NCBI GenBank assembly: GCA_016858145.1
Contig: JAEHOE010000006.1
Location: 1,116,001 to 1,180,000 of the forward strand
DNA from: Edaphochlamys debaryana
Lineage: Eukaryota; Chlorophyta; Chlorophyceae; Chlamydomonadales
Direction of reading: 5' to 3'
DNA: 64,000 nucleotides
The notes under the pieces are model-generated. The model ran no database searches and was not told the origin of the DNA. It was given only the letters and a program-made list of their open reading frames with translations. Positions 38,601-48,346 of the stretch are shown one piece after another. Within the stretch, counting starts at the first letter, position 1; the number at the start of each line of letters is the position of its first letter. Position numbers and translations under genes: made by a program.

Positions 38601-38844
38601 GGTGCTGTCCCGCCTCGAGGGGCTCTTGGCGGAGCTGGAGGCGGCGGAGGCGGAGGGGCGGCAGGCGTGGCACTGCACCCCAGAGCCGGAGCAGCCGCAG
38701 CCGCAGGGGGAGGAGGCGCCAGCGGAGGAAGGCCCGGGGGCGCTGGAGGCGGAGGCTGAGGCCGAGGCGATCTCACAGTTCGCGGTGGCTGCGGAGGCGC
38801 GGGCGACGGCGGAAGCGAAGGCAGCGGCGGAGGCGGAGCAATAG
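29644..38844 (+). CDS. Lectin-type receptor-like protein kinase B (hevein-like + jacalin-like ectodomain, TM, TKL kinase)
   Basis: Paralogue of the minus gene at 9716-18114; 1839 aa. Exons: 29644-29716, 30078-30265, 30401-30437, 30554-30717, 30839-31130, 31235-31485, 31661-32083, 32209-32444, 32542-32651, 32847-33119, 33229-33279, 34026-34087, 34224-34877, 35059-35919, 36015-36764, 36866-36956, 37086-37222, 37408-37543, 37677-37755, 37862-37930, 38045-38129, 38240-38449, 38557-38844 (5520 nt, in frame). The signal peptide has the core LYLLLLGALLG. The hevein-like cluster (ECGSSNAQGYACPSFMCC...GLCG) is at about residues 440-490 and the jacalin-like segment at about 873-953 (VFRTNTGRRW, GGYLVALQ). 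The TM helix is near 986-1010. A long Ala/Gly/Ser-rich stretch precedes the kinase: GHGTSGVV loop about 1503, Lys about 1529, HRD about 1627, DFG about 1646, all key residues present, so likely active. Introns after 33279 and 38449 use GC donors. It has one intron (30266-30400) absent from copy A. Confidence 0.85.
33330..33998. mobile_element. ~650-bp insertion in intron 11 of receptor kinase B
   Basis: The equivalent intron in the paralogue is 94 bp (14606-14513); here it is 746 bp (33280-34025). Both intron ends still align (gaggttcg... and ...tcctccgccgcccgcag), so extra DNA sits between. It contains an 18-bp minisatellite and, on the minus strand, a short frame with a Cys motif (LCRTCHKQLL). 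No terminal repeats or target duplication are evident by eye, so its nature as a mobile element is only a possibility. Confidence 0.4.
33438..33533 (+). repeat. 18-bp minisatellite
   Basis: About five copies of a (tcctccGYctccgcctcg)-type unit, inside the extra intronic DNA of receptor kinase B. On the opposite strand it would encode an AETEDE-like acidic repeat, which I read as a shadow. Confidence 0.85.
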
Positions 38845-40013
38845 GTCCATAAGAGGGTACAGCTCGGACGCATCGCTGAATACCGAGGACACACGGACAG
38901 CGACTAGCGAAGGATAGAGGCGCCGTGCTGAGCGTCCTTCCACATGTTCCGTTTCTGGCGCCTGCTGGCTTATGGACGGTCCAGTAACATTAGCAGTGGG
39001 TGCCGGGAGTCCCGCGCTATTTGCGGTCATGATGCGGCCAATACCTGAGTCGATGCGAGTTTACTTGTCTTGGGCGCGGGTTTCCACAGCAGTGTGGTGG
39101 TGCTTCATTTGTGCAAGGGCAGTAGCATAAAGCCCCTTCTTGTGCATGGCTCTGAAGCGCCGATGTGTTGACGTTGCATTATCCTTCATCTCTTGGACTA
39201 GCCTTGTGGGGGCTTTGGCAGGCATCAGGCATGCATTGGGTGACTCGAGAGCCTTGATCCGGGGCTGGGCAGGATTGCGTTGCGGGGACATACCGGTAAG
39301 GGGGGGAGGTACTGCTCATGGCTACTGCGGGGCCGGCGGGAAGCATGGGAGCGAGTGTTGGGCACATACAATCGCATGCTGTGGTCCCATCTTTCATGGT
39401 GCGGCAGGACCGGCCCAGGACGCTGGGAGCATTTGCACTGCATTGCACCATCCCGTCTTGTGGAACGTGGGGAGGAGCTCATGATACCTTGTCGCGGCCG
39501 TGGGGCTTCACGCCGACAAGAATAATGTAAGCTTGATACCTTTCTCAGACCTTTCGCCGCCCGCGCCCCTCGCCTACCTAAACGCCATCCTTGGGCACCT
39601 GCTGCTTTCGTCCCTCCAGCGTTGCCTAACAGGGCGGCCCCCTTCAACGCCCACGGCCCGGCCGAGTGCAGTGTGCGTTTTTCCAAGCCCGTGAGAGGGC
39701 CGCTGCCACAGCCCATTGCACACACCTGTCCCCGCGGCCTGTGTGCCTGTGCTCGCCTGAGTTATGACCCCCACCCCTGCCCTGGCCCAAACCCAAGCGC
39801 ACCTGGGTATCCACACTGCGCCGTCCCTTTGGCCCCCAGCCACGTCACTCCTTCAGTCCAAACCACATTCACCTCCCCCCCTGGCGCTGCGCAGCCCTCG
39901 AGACGCACGCGGCGCATTGGCCAGGCACCGAGCCCGCCCTGGGTGCCATTCGTCAGGCATCAACCGCTTGCCGGATACCGCACGCGCCCACGTGCGTCCT
40001 TGCAACACCTCAC
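38845..40013. other. 3' flank of receptor kinase B and unresolved 3' part of the minus-strand gene
   Basis: The first ~530 bp have no counterpart beside the paralogue. 39378-39434 matches 9704-9646 inverted. A plus-strand TGTAA is at 39526-39530. The minus-strand gene at 40014-41272 should continue here after its donor (ct|gtgagg), but I cannot identify its next exon with confidence; a frame starting near 39709 on the minus strand is one weak candidate. Confidence 0.4.
39526..39530 (+). terminator. Candidate poly(A) signal TGTAA of receptor kinase B
   Basis: First TGTAA downstream of the stop at 38844, about 680 nt away. It would place the shared 57-bp element inside the 3' UTR. Confidence 0.3.
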
Positions 40014-41272
40014 AGGGGCACGTGCACATTTCTCAGCAGGCGGAACGCGGGGCCGTACTCCAGGCCCGCCTCCGCCAGCTGCTTGTAGACCTGGACCGTG
40101 TCCCTGGGGAGGAGCAGAGGCAGCAGAAGCCGGGGCTGGGGCGGCTGCAGACTGGCAAGAATTGAGGATGCCCGCAAGCCCGGTACCCTGGGAATAACGC
40201 TACCGGTGCTGGTTACCTCATTCAGGCGACCTAGGCGGTAGCGCGGTACCCTAGCCCTGGTTCCATGTGATGCCCTGACATCCCCTTCCCCCTCTACGGT
40301 TGCTACCCTGCTGCCTGCCCCTGCGAACCTTGCCGTGGCTGCCCTCCCCCCCTGCCCTCCGCCGCTTTCCCCGGCCCGCCCTCCCGCTCCTCTCCCACCT
40401 GGGCACGGGCGCAGAGGCCCGCTGTGCGTCGATGGTGCGCTCCGCCCAGCGAGCCGCCACGCGCTCCTGCCTCGACCGCTCCGCCTGGGAGTGCGGGTGG
40501 GCGAGTGGGCGGGCGGGCGGAGTCACAGCATGTGGCGCAGCGGCCCGAAGGCCAGGGCTGGTCACACCGGGGGGTCTGCCCCTTAGAGCCAGGATGTGCA
40601 GAAGCTGGGGTCGTTTACGCTTCAGCACCGCTGCGCCGGCCCCGAAACGCCGCGAGACAGGAGCACAGCCCTGGTATGTGCGAACTAACGGCACTGGCCC
40701 CATTCTCCCCACTCCAACATGGGTCCCCACCCTACCTGCACCGCGCGCCTCAGCAGGTCCTGGAACGCCTGCACGTCGTCACCTGCGGCGCCGGGACACA
40801 CACCGTGGCGGGGGTAGATGACATCGGCGAAGCCGTGGCGCGGCCAGCAGCGACAGGGCCCAGGTGCACTGACGAAGCAAGGGGACTTTCTCGAATCATT
40901 GCAAGCCCTGACACGCACCCTCCGCCGCCCCCGCTCCTCACGCCCCACACATAGCACCCCTCTGACCCAGCGACGGGGTGTGATGCGTTTGAATCCCCGG
41001 ATGCCCGAACCCCCCCGCCCCCGCACCTAGCCCCTGGCCCTTAGCCCCATCCCTATCCCCAACCCACCAGTTACGGTGTCCTTAAACTCCGGAAAGGCCT
41101 CGAGCGCCGCCCGCCGCCCCTCGTCCGCCAGGAGCGCGGCACGGAAGGCCGCTGGGTCCGCCGCCGAGCCGTCCTCGGTCAGAGCGAACGGGTCGGGGCC
41201 GCCAGTGGCAGCAGCGGCGGGTGCGGGCGCAGGGCCAGCGACCTCGGGGCCGGCGGGTGCGGATGCAGCCAT
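40014..41272 (-). CDS. Unidentified gene, 3' incomplete; last resolved exon resembles a polyketide-synthase dehydratase motif
   Basis: Four exons join in frame on the minus strand: 41272-41068, 40782-40736, 40484-40399, 40103-40014. The first starts with MAASAPAGPEVAGPAP, a Pro/Ala-rich leader, then a helical stretch ending FPEFKDTVTG. The second reads DDVQAFQDLLRRAVQ and the third AERSRQERVAARWAERTID. The fourth contains VYKQLAEAGLEYGPAFRLL, which closely matches the (Y..L...GL.YGPxF) signature of polyketide/fatty-acid synthase dehydratase domains. The other catalytic parts of a PKS are not seen, so this may be a small protein with a coincidental motif, a fragment of a former PKS, or an accessory protein. 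An in-frame ATG further upstream at 41506 is an alternative start. The downstream exon was not found. Confidence 0.45.
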
Positions 41273-42341
41273 CGTAGGAGGGGGGGCAGTCGAGGGAGGC
41301 GCCGAAGGCAGGTCGCTATCAAAGAGCGGGGCGGGGCCGCAGCAAGAGTCTTTGGAGCAGGGCTCGGACGTGTCCGTGGACGGGACGTGCGGGCAGGTGT
41401 TGAGCCTGAGATGGCGTGTGTGCCTGCGTTGCAGCTTTGTGTGTGCAGCAGCGAGGCCGGGCAGTGCGTTAGAGTGCACGAGAGGCTCGGAGCCGGAGCA
41501 CGCCACCTCCGGCCAGCAGCCCCGCTATGGGACCGGCCGAGCACCCAAGCAGAACCGACGGCGAGCGTCTTCAGTCGCCGTGGCACCCTGGGGCACTGTT
41601 GTACGTGCACCGCTGCGTGGGGGCTCCAGACTGTTAGGAATTTGCTGCACGTTGACCCGCGTGGAGCGCATGCCGCTCGACATGTGGTGGCCCCCGACTA
41701 GCAAGAGCTTGGCATGCGTCGTGCTCCTCGTACGGCTTGCTGTAAGGTCACAGGCAGCAGCAGCAGCAACAGCAGCAAAGTGGCGGTGGGCCTCCTGTGC
41801 ACAGTTGTCGATCGATGCCGAGCATGTCGTTCGCGAGTCCGTCCCGTCGACGCCAGTTCTCAACGCCATGCGTGCCCACCACCACAGAGCTTGGAATGCG
41901 TCATGATGCGAAGAACGCCAACAATGTCCGACCATGTGCATCTTGAGACCGCATGTGCACCAGAAGTAGCTCCTTACTCAAGGGTCACCCAACCAACAGC
42001 GTAGCCGCTGCAAGCGAAGCACCGCAATTCAGAGCCAGTTTGTGGCAGAGAATACAAAGCGCTGCACCAACCGGCCCAATAACCGCTTCCGACATCACGG
42101 GCCTTACGCCAACGTTATTTGAAGCGACGTACACCGCAGTCCTGCCTCACAACGCAATGCTATTTGAGGCAGTGATGAAAGTTCGCCTTGTTGTTGATGC
42201 GAACTCGTCCGTCTGCCACCGTCTGTCCCCCCGTTCTTTCCGCCCGCGACCCCTTTCGCGATCCCTTCCGCCCCCGAGTGAGCGAGCACACTGGCGGGCG
42301 ACATCGAACCGACTTCTGACTCTTCTCTCAATCTGCTGGGG
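41273..42341. other. Divergent intergenic region
   Basis: It separates the minus-strand unidentified gene from the first DVFxG-repeat gene, so it should hold two promoters. A (cag)n-like patch, cagcagcagcagcaacagcag, lies near 41754. No supported gene. Confidence 0.5.
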
Positions 42342-43388
42342 ATGGCGCCGACGGAGTCCGCAGCCGTGGCACAGGCGTGCGGCGCAGCCGAGCAGGCCGA
42401 CTTGCAGCCCCCCGCGCCCCCTTCCGACATGTTCAAGGGCGTTCCCCGCGTTGACTCGCATCCCGAGTTCCCCGACGACGTCTTCAAGGTGGGCCCCAGA
42501 CTGAGCCGTGACGCTTGATGAAGAGCAGCTTGCTCGGTCCCACAGCATTCTTGGTGTGAGACAGCTTTGCCTTTGGCACGGATGCCCTGCCCACCCACCA
42601 CTCCAGGGCGCTGAGCCTCACCACGGACCCGCGGACGACCTGCCTTCGGACGTGTTTGCGGGCGCCGAGCCGCACCACGGACCCGCCGATGCGCTGCCGT
42701 CGGACGTGTTCCAAGGGGTGGCAGCCATCGACCGGCACCCATCGGTGAGCGACCAAGGGAGGCGCTCACTAGGCCAGCCATGGCAACGCGTAGATCAGAC
42801 GGCCGGGACACAAGCAGCAGAACGCACGCGCAAGCGGGGGACAGAGGTACAAGGTCCTCTATGCAGCAACGGGCGGGAGGGAATGTATGGGATAGGGGTG
42901 AAGCGGTGGGGTACTAAACCCATCACCCACTTCCTTACTCATGAATCCTCGATCAGATCCCCACGGACGTCTTTGCGGGGGCTGAGACACTGGACCGCCA
43001 CCCCTCGGTGCGTGCGCCTGGGTTCTGTGGAGGCGCCTGGGCCCGCCACACACGCCTTGGCTGCCGCGCATAGCATCCCCCGGTCCAGCCCCACTGAACC
43101 TCCTTCACGACACACGCACCCCCTTGCTTGCGACCTCCATCATCCCCTCCACAATTGCCCTCCGCCATGCCCCCCGCGCTTCACACCTTTCCCCAGATCC
43201 CCTCGGACGTGTTCGCTGGCCCCTCCGGCGACCAACCCGGCATCCTCATCGACGCCCTGGGCCGGGCCGTGCACCGCGTGCAGGACGCCCTGGGCGCCCT
43301 CCTCCACCCGGGGCAGGGGCAGGGGCAGGGGCGGCAGCAGCAGCAGACCCACGACTGCAAGGAGGAGGCCAAGGCGCACAGCGACTGA
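42342..43388 (+). CDS. DVFxG-repeat protein 1 (unrecognised family)
   Basis: 175-aa hydrophilic protein from four exons: 42342-42488, 42607-42744, 42957-43007, 43197-43388, all joined in phase 0. It begins MAPTESAAV and is built from repeats around a D-V/M-F-x-G core: SDMFKGVPRVDSHPE, SDVFAGAEPHHGPADALP, SDVFQGVAAIDRHPS, TDVFAGAETLDRHPS, SDVFAGPSGDQP. The C-terminus has an amphipathic helix (ALGRAVHRVQDALGALLHP), then a Gln/Gly-rich and charged tail. No signal peptide, membrane segment or known catalytic motif. A tandem paralogue lies 1.9 kb downstream. Function unknown; repeat length and composition suggest an intrinsically disordered, possibly membrane- or protein-binding protein. Confidence 0.75.
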
Positions 43389-45275
43389 GCGCACGGCAGG
43401 TGGGGTAGCGAGGGCGTAGGGCTTGTGGTGGAGGTCTAGGGCGGGCTTGACGCATGAGTGCTTGGTGTGGGTGCCTAGAAGCAGGGCCGGGGAGGGGGTG
43501 ATGGGAGGGAACGAGGCGGTGTGCAGCTGCCGGTCGTTAGGGAAAGGTGGCTTAGACCTCTGCGGGGCCCCCGCGCCGCCTTCTCCCTTACCGGCTCACC
43601 AGACCTCTCAAGCCCATCCCACTGTCTTTGACGTGCAGGCGCCCCGCGACTTGGACTCAGGTCCGCTGCCAGCTTGCGCCCCAGCCCCGGCTGTGTCATG
43701 GGATGCGGGGACTGAGCGTTGAGCTTGTGGCCTGACGGGCCTGGCCAAATGAGGCCCGGGCAGTCTCTGTGGTAGCAAACGGTCAGCTCTATTGTGAGGC
43801 AGGGTAGGGGTTGCAAAGAAGGGTCTCAAGGGCCGTGAGCGGTAGGACAGGTTGTGATTGCGTGGGAACGTAAGAGGGGTAGGTGGGTCAGGCTAGGTGC
43901 GTTTCTTGAGGGTGTGTTGGCGAAGCCTTACATTCTTTTGGCACTTGCTTGCGTGAGTTACTTATGAGTATGCCTTTTACCTCTGTATGCTAGTACACAA
44001 GAAGGGGAGCGCGGCTATGACATGGGTAGGCCATTCTTCCCTATCTGGCATAGGGTCCCCAATCTAGAATGCGGGTGCTATTCTCTTTCCCTGCTTGCGA
44101 TTCTCTTCTCTTTTCGTCCCCCACGGGGCGTGTGCCTAGCGCTGGTAGGGTGGCTGCAGGGACGAGCATGATGCTGCACTGACGCGTGTGGAGGTGTGGA
44201 CTCAAGGCAAGACGCGAGGGCCCGGGGCCCAAGCAAAGTGCGTTAATACGTGACCCTTAACGGCATGCTCTGCAGCACGTGTCAACCATACCTCGCGTGC
44301 AGCCGCCCGTTGCGCGTGTGCTGCAACCAGCTCACAGCCCTGGTTACCGCTAGCGCAGCAGCGGACGCCTGTACTACGCCCTACACTACGCCCGTGCACG
44401 CGGCCTTCCGCCTCCAACCATCCTACTGAAGCACCTAAGGGCCCCGTATCTAAGATACGAGCTGGTGCCTCAGGTTCCAGCTGTGATGTTCTGGTGTAGG
44501 ATGATGACCCTTCAGATAGCGGCTGTGCTCCTGGGCCACCTGTATCTCTGTGCAGGCTGCAGGGGCTCATTGACGGGGGGCGGTGATCCCACGCGGTCCT
44601 GTTGTCAGGACCGCCCTCGCCTCTGCCTTTAGTCTCGGTGCCCAGGGACCTCCATGGGCATGTGTATGCTGCGGCGGCATGGGTCAAAGGCCACGCTACC
44701 TGTGCCCTGGTACGTGCGGGGACTTCGGCGTGTGTGTGGACAGGCAGGTACTTTGGAGAGAGCGTCGTAGAGCGTGGGGGCCTCCTCAACTGGATGGCCT
44801 GTTGATGCCGCTGAGTTCCCCCGACCTCCGTCCTCGGTCTCCTGCGCGTTGATGCCTGGGGGCAAGCGCCGTTAAGGCACTGTGGTCGGGGACGCGCGGG
44901 GTGCAACTCTATGAAGGGCGGTCCGAGTCAGCGGGGGTCAGCGAGAGGTCGGCAATTTGGGTAATTGACACGGTGGATGGCACGCCAACCGGGAGTGCGC
45001 TTTGCGCTCGCCCCGCCCTATGCAGCTGTGCAGCGTCAGGGCCGGGCCTGGATCAGCGCAGCGTTTTTGTGAAGCGCATCACGCGAAATCCCGCGATGCC
45101 GTCACCGCGGAAGTGAGTAAGGGCAAGTTTACGGCCCCATTCCGGAAGCCCCACCCTCCACGGACTCGTTCCTCCCTCCTCCAGCATAATGCCTTCAACA
45201 TTTCTTCACTACAGCAATCGTTTCAAGCACACCAAACTAGCCCAAGCAGGCTTCCCGTGACACTCCACTCGACAA
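43389..45275. other. Intergenic region between the DVFxG-repeat genes
   Basis: It contains the 3' UTR of the first and the promoter/5' UTR of the second repeat gene. A 234-aa minus-strand frame (44202-44906) shows no domain and is best treated as noncoding. No repeat or RNA gene recognised. Confidence 0.5.
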
Positions 45276-46941
45276 ATGGCGCCCACGACAGTCGCTGAGA
45301 TACCCTCCGACGTCTTCGCCGGTACCAAGCCCCTGGACGCCCATCCAAGCGTGAGTCGCGGGGCTTGAGCAGCAAAGTGGGCAATGTACGTCGGGCAACC
45401 CGCAGTGCATACGTCCCTCGCCGGGACCCGTCCTGAAGAGCAACCCGATCGATTGGGCTGGGGTCGGCCGCGATGGAATGTTTTGATGGGGCGTGGACGT
45501 CCCGCCCCCGGCCCGGCCTCCCGCCCGGCCCCGGACGCTTCGCCGCTCGCTCGCGTATCCTCTGTACGTCCCACGTCGTGTCGGTTCTTCAAGCGCTGCT
45601 CGATCGGTTGGGGCAGAGGATCGCCGCGGCGACCCGCCGAGCGACGGTTCAGGGCGCCCCCTGCTGGGGAACTGCCCTGCCGCGGCCCCCCGCTCCACCC
45701 CGTTCCCGGCTCCTTCTAGTCACTCCACCGCCCGGCACTCCTCTCCCGCCGGGACCACTGTACTGCACTGCCCACCACCCCATCCCTCATGTTCGCAGAT
45801 CCCCAACGACGTCTTCAGGGGCTCTGACCCCCACCGCAAGGCGGACGACATCCCCTCTGGTGAGCGGCCCGCTCATCCTGGCAAGCTGCCTATCGCACCC
45901 CGGCTCAGCACAAGGCACGGCATCTGCTCCCAGCCCCTCGTCCCTCCCTGTTTACCGTAACCGCAAACCCCGCCGCCACCCCGCAGACGTCTTCGCCGGA
46001 GAGAAGCCCCTCGACGCCCACCCCAGCATCCCAGGTGAGCAGCTCCAGGAGCCGTCAGTCGCCCTGCCCACCCCCCTTGAAATCACCCTCAGCTCAGTTT
46101 GTAAGTCATACGTGAGGTGTTGATATGATTGCCTCTCACGCCTGCCTGGCCCCCACCCACCCCCAGGGGACGTGTTCCGGGGGCAGAAGCCGCTGGACGC
46201 CCACCCCTCGGTAGGGCGCAAGGCGCGAGAGGGGGAGGGTTGCAGGAGGCGTCTAGAGGGGCGCCAGGGAACCAGAGAAGCCGCAGCTAACGCAGAATAC
46301 AAGTGTCTCGCTTCCCCTGGTCCCAAGGCGTTGCTAGCGTCTAGACCAGCACCGCCGGTGCCAAAGGCGGAAGCGGGAAGGACCGGGGCCGCCGAGCCTT
46401 CGCCCATGCAATGCACGGCTTGTCAACTGCGGATCAACTCGACCCTACACCCCCCGCCCCCCGCCCCCCGCCCCCCGCCCCCCGCCCCCCGCCCCCCGCC
46501 CCCCGCCCCCCGCCCCACAGATCAGTGGAGACGTGTTCCAGGGCAGCGAGCCCCACCACGGAAAGGCAGACGCCATCCCCTCTGGTGAGGCACACAGCTG
46601 GCACACACGAACGTGGGGCCGCCGCAGACCCCGCCTCTCACTTGCCCTCCAGCTCTTTGTCAGCGTCCACCGTCTCTCCTGCAAAGCCCTCCTCTTGCTG
46701 CTGGGCCGTCCGCACCCTAGCCCCCTGACCTCCCCTGGCTCCCCGACTTCCCCCACCCCCTTCCGGCTTCGCAGACGTGTTTGCGGGCCCAGCCGACTCC
46801 TCCAAGCCCGGCCTGCTGACCCGCGTGGTGGCGGGCGCGGTGCACAAGGTGGAGAAGACCCTGGACCAGCTGCTGCACCCGCACGCCTCGGGCAGCCCCA
46901 AGCACGGGGGCAGCCCCAAGCACGGGGGCAGGGAGCAGTGA
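45276..46941 (+). CDS. DVFxG-repeat protein 2 (unrecognised family)
   Basis: 152-aa paralogue of the upstream gene. Six exons, nearly one repeat each: 45276-45350, 45799-45859, 45987-46034, 46167-46210, 46521-46584, 46775-46941 (459 nt, in frame). Repeats: IPSDVFAGTKPLDAHPS, IPNDVFRGSDPHRKADDIPS, DVFAGEKPLDAHPSIP, GDVFRGQKPLDAHPS, ISGDVFQGSEPHHGKADAIP, DVFAGPADSS. The last exon ends in an amphipathic helix (RVVAGAVHKVEKTLDQLLHP) and two SPKHGG units. Exon borders follow repeat borders, while in the upstream gene one exon carries two repeats. The start MAPTTVAE parallels MAPTESAA of its neighbour. Intron 4 ends in a long (CCCCCCG)n tract. Function unknown. Confidence 0.75.
46450..46516 (+). 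repeat. (CCCCCCG)n tract upstream of a 3' splice site
   Basis: Roughly nine to ten tandem CCCCCCG units end within a few bases of the ccccacag acceptor of exon 5 of DVFxG-repeat gene 2. The complementary strand is (CGGGGGG)n, a strong G-quadruplex candidate. Confidence 0.9.
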
Positions 46942-47310
46942 GCTGCGGCGGACGGGGTGCTGAGGGCCTGCCGGGGCCCGGCTGGGAGGTGTGTGTCAGG
47001 GGGGGAGTCGATGGGCTGGATGGCCGCTATGGGCTTGTCGCTGTCACCCCGAAATGGTAGGAGGGGAGTGGGCAGGATGGAGGCTGTGTGCGTTGAGCGC
47101 AGGCAGAGGGAGGCCATGAGGAAGCCTCTCTCCAGATTTTGGTGTCGCCACAAGCTGTAGTTTGCTGATTCCTATCGTCGGGGCAGGATGACTGAGCCTT
47201 TGCGCTGGGCTGTCGGGGGGCTGGCGGAGTGTTGGGAACTGTACATGCTGTATGTGACGCTTCATAACGGCGGGGTGTGCCGCTCCTTGGCCTCACATAG
47301 ATAGGCCACG

Positions 47311-47430
47311 GTTGTACGCTACGATGATGACACTGCAAGCGCTCACCCGGGTTGTACGCTACGATTATGACACTGCAAGCGCTCATCCGGGTTGTACGCT
47401 ACGATTATGACATTGCAAGCGCTCATCCGC
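47311..47430 (+). repeat. Three tandem 40-bp repeats
   Basis: Copies at 47311-47350, 47351-47390 and 47391-47430, each starting gttgtacgctacgat and ending gctcaYccgS. They differ at only a few positions. They lie downstream of DVFxG-repeat gene 2, before a TGTAA at 47548, so perhaps within its 3' UTR. Confidence 0.95.
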
Positions 47431-47547
47431 TCGATCATTGGCGCCTTCCGAAGGGGTACAATCGAGACTGCTCGGAACGCCGGCGGAGAGCTGCTGGGGT
47501 AGGGCTCGTGCTTGCATTCCCGCGTGGCAGATTGTCCAAATAGTGCA

Positions 47548-47552
47548 TGTAA
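47548..47552 (+). terminator. Candidate poly(A) signal TGTAA of DVFxG-repeat gene 2
   Basis: First TGTAA found after the stop at 46941, about 600 nt downstream. Assignment tentative. Confidence 0.25.
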
Positions 47553-47707
47553 CACGGTTGGTTGCGGCCATATGCAAGTACAATACGCTAAACAGCAAGG
47601 GGATACGCGACCTGGCGTTGCATGCGGCTCTCGGACCCTGTCGGACCAGCCGCCCTGCAGCAACGCCAGCGGTCCCAGCACCCTCCAGGGTTCTCTCCTC
47701 TCCGGAA

Positions 47708-48115
47708 ATGCGCCCCCCTTCCCGCCGCAAGGGCCTCCCGCCGTCGTGCACGTGCGGGACGTGCAAGAAGTGCAAGCACCGAATCCGCATGGCCGACTCC
47801 CGTGCCCGCAAGGCAGAGCGACCGCCGCTGCCGGCAACTGACAGGCAGCTGTACGGATGCAGTGTGCGCCAACCTCGGATGCGGTGGCACGTGGGGTACG
47901 GAAGGCGCCGGATCTGGTGTGAGAGTAAGCTAACTTTTGGCTGTCAGGCTCTGCAGGCGGCGAAGCCCCCCCAGGAGTACCCCGTCGGGATTACCCCGTG
48001 GGGGCGTCTTGGCGCTGTGGTGCTCAGTGCGCGCCCCAGTGCTGCCCGGCCTCGTGGGGTTTGGGCCTCAGCCCTTCTCACTGTCCTGAGGATGACAGAC
48101 ACCCTTGTCGCCTGA
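47708..48115 (+). CDS. Hypothetical frame with CxCGxCxxC motif (possible element remnant)
   Basis: An open frame of about 135 codons from ATG 47708. Near its start it reads PPSCTCGTCKKCKHRIRMAD, a compact four-Cys cluster followed by basic residues, like a small zinc-binding DNA- or RNA-binding motif. The remainder looks like noncoding sequence. No splice support, no recognised family; repeat fragments lie nearby. Could be the head of a degraded mobile-element gene. Confidence 0.25.
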   Translation: MRPPSRRKGLPPSCTCGTCKKCKHRIRMADSRARKAERPPLPATDRQLYGCSVRQPRMRWHVGYGRRRIWCESKLTFGCQALQAAKPPQEYPVGITPWGRLGAVVLSARPSAARPRGVWASALLTVLRMTDTLVA

Positions 48116-48295
48116 AGTGTTGCTCAGTGCTACAGCGCTCTTGTGCGCGGCCCTAGTGAATGGGGAAAGACGGGGGAGTGCGGTCTCACCCGGTTTAGGC
48201 TGTACAGAGGGTCCAGTGGGTGCATCGCGGGTCTGGATGGCCGCGGCTTACACGTCTAGGATACGCCTTGGACAAGCGGGGCGCCCCCACACCAT

Positions 48296-48346
48296 AGGGA
48301 TGAGGAAGCTAAAGCTTGCGGCATTGCGGGCTAGGCGTGAATCGCA
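48296..48346 (+). repeat. Dispersed repeat copy 2
   Basis: Counterpart of 21304-21354 (core gcgggctaggcgtgaatcgca). Here it directly follows the ggacaagcggggcgccccca module, whereas the two modules are ~600 bp apart in the other copy. Confidence 0.6.

Larger units (their letters stand above)
29644..39434 (+). repeat. Right arm of the large inverted duplication
   Basis: Inverted counterpart of 9646-18114. The kinase-side exons and introns (about 36150-38450) are almost identical to the left arm (about 12360-10100). Ectodomain introns are more diverged. Homology resumes past the stop at 39378-39434, beyond ~530 bp present only in this arm. Confidence 0.85.

Noticed and set aside
44202..44906. 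234-aa minus-strand frame between the DVFxG genes
   Set aside because: No recognisable motif, no plausible neighbouring exons; treated as noncoding.
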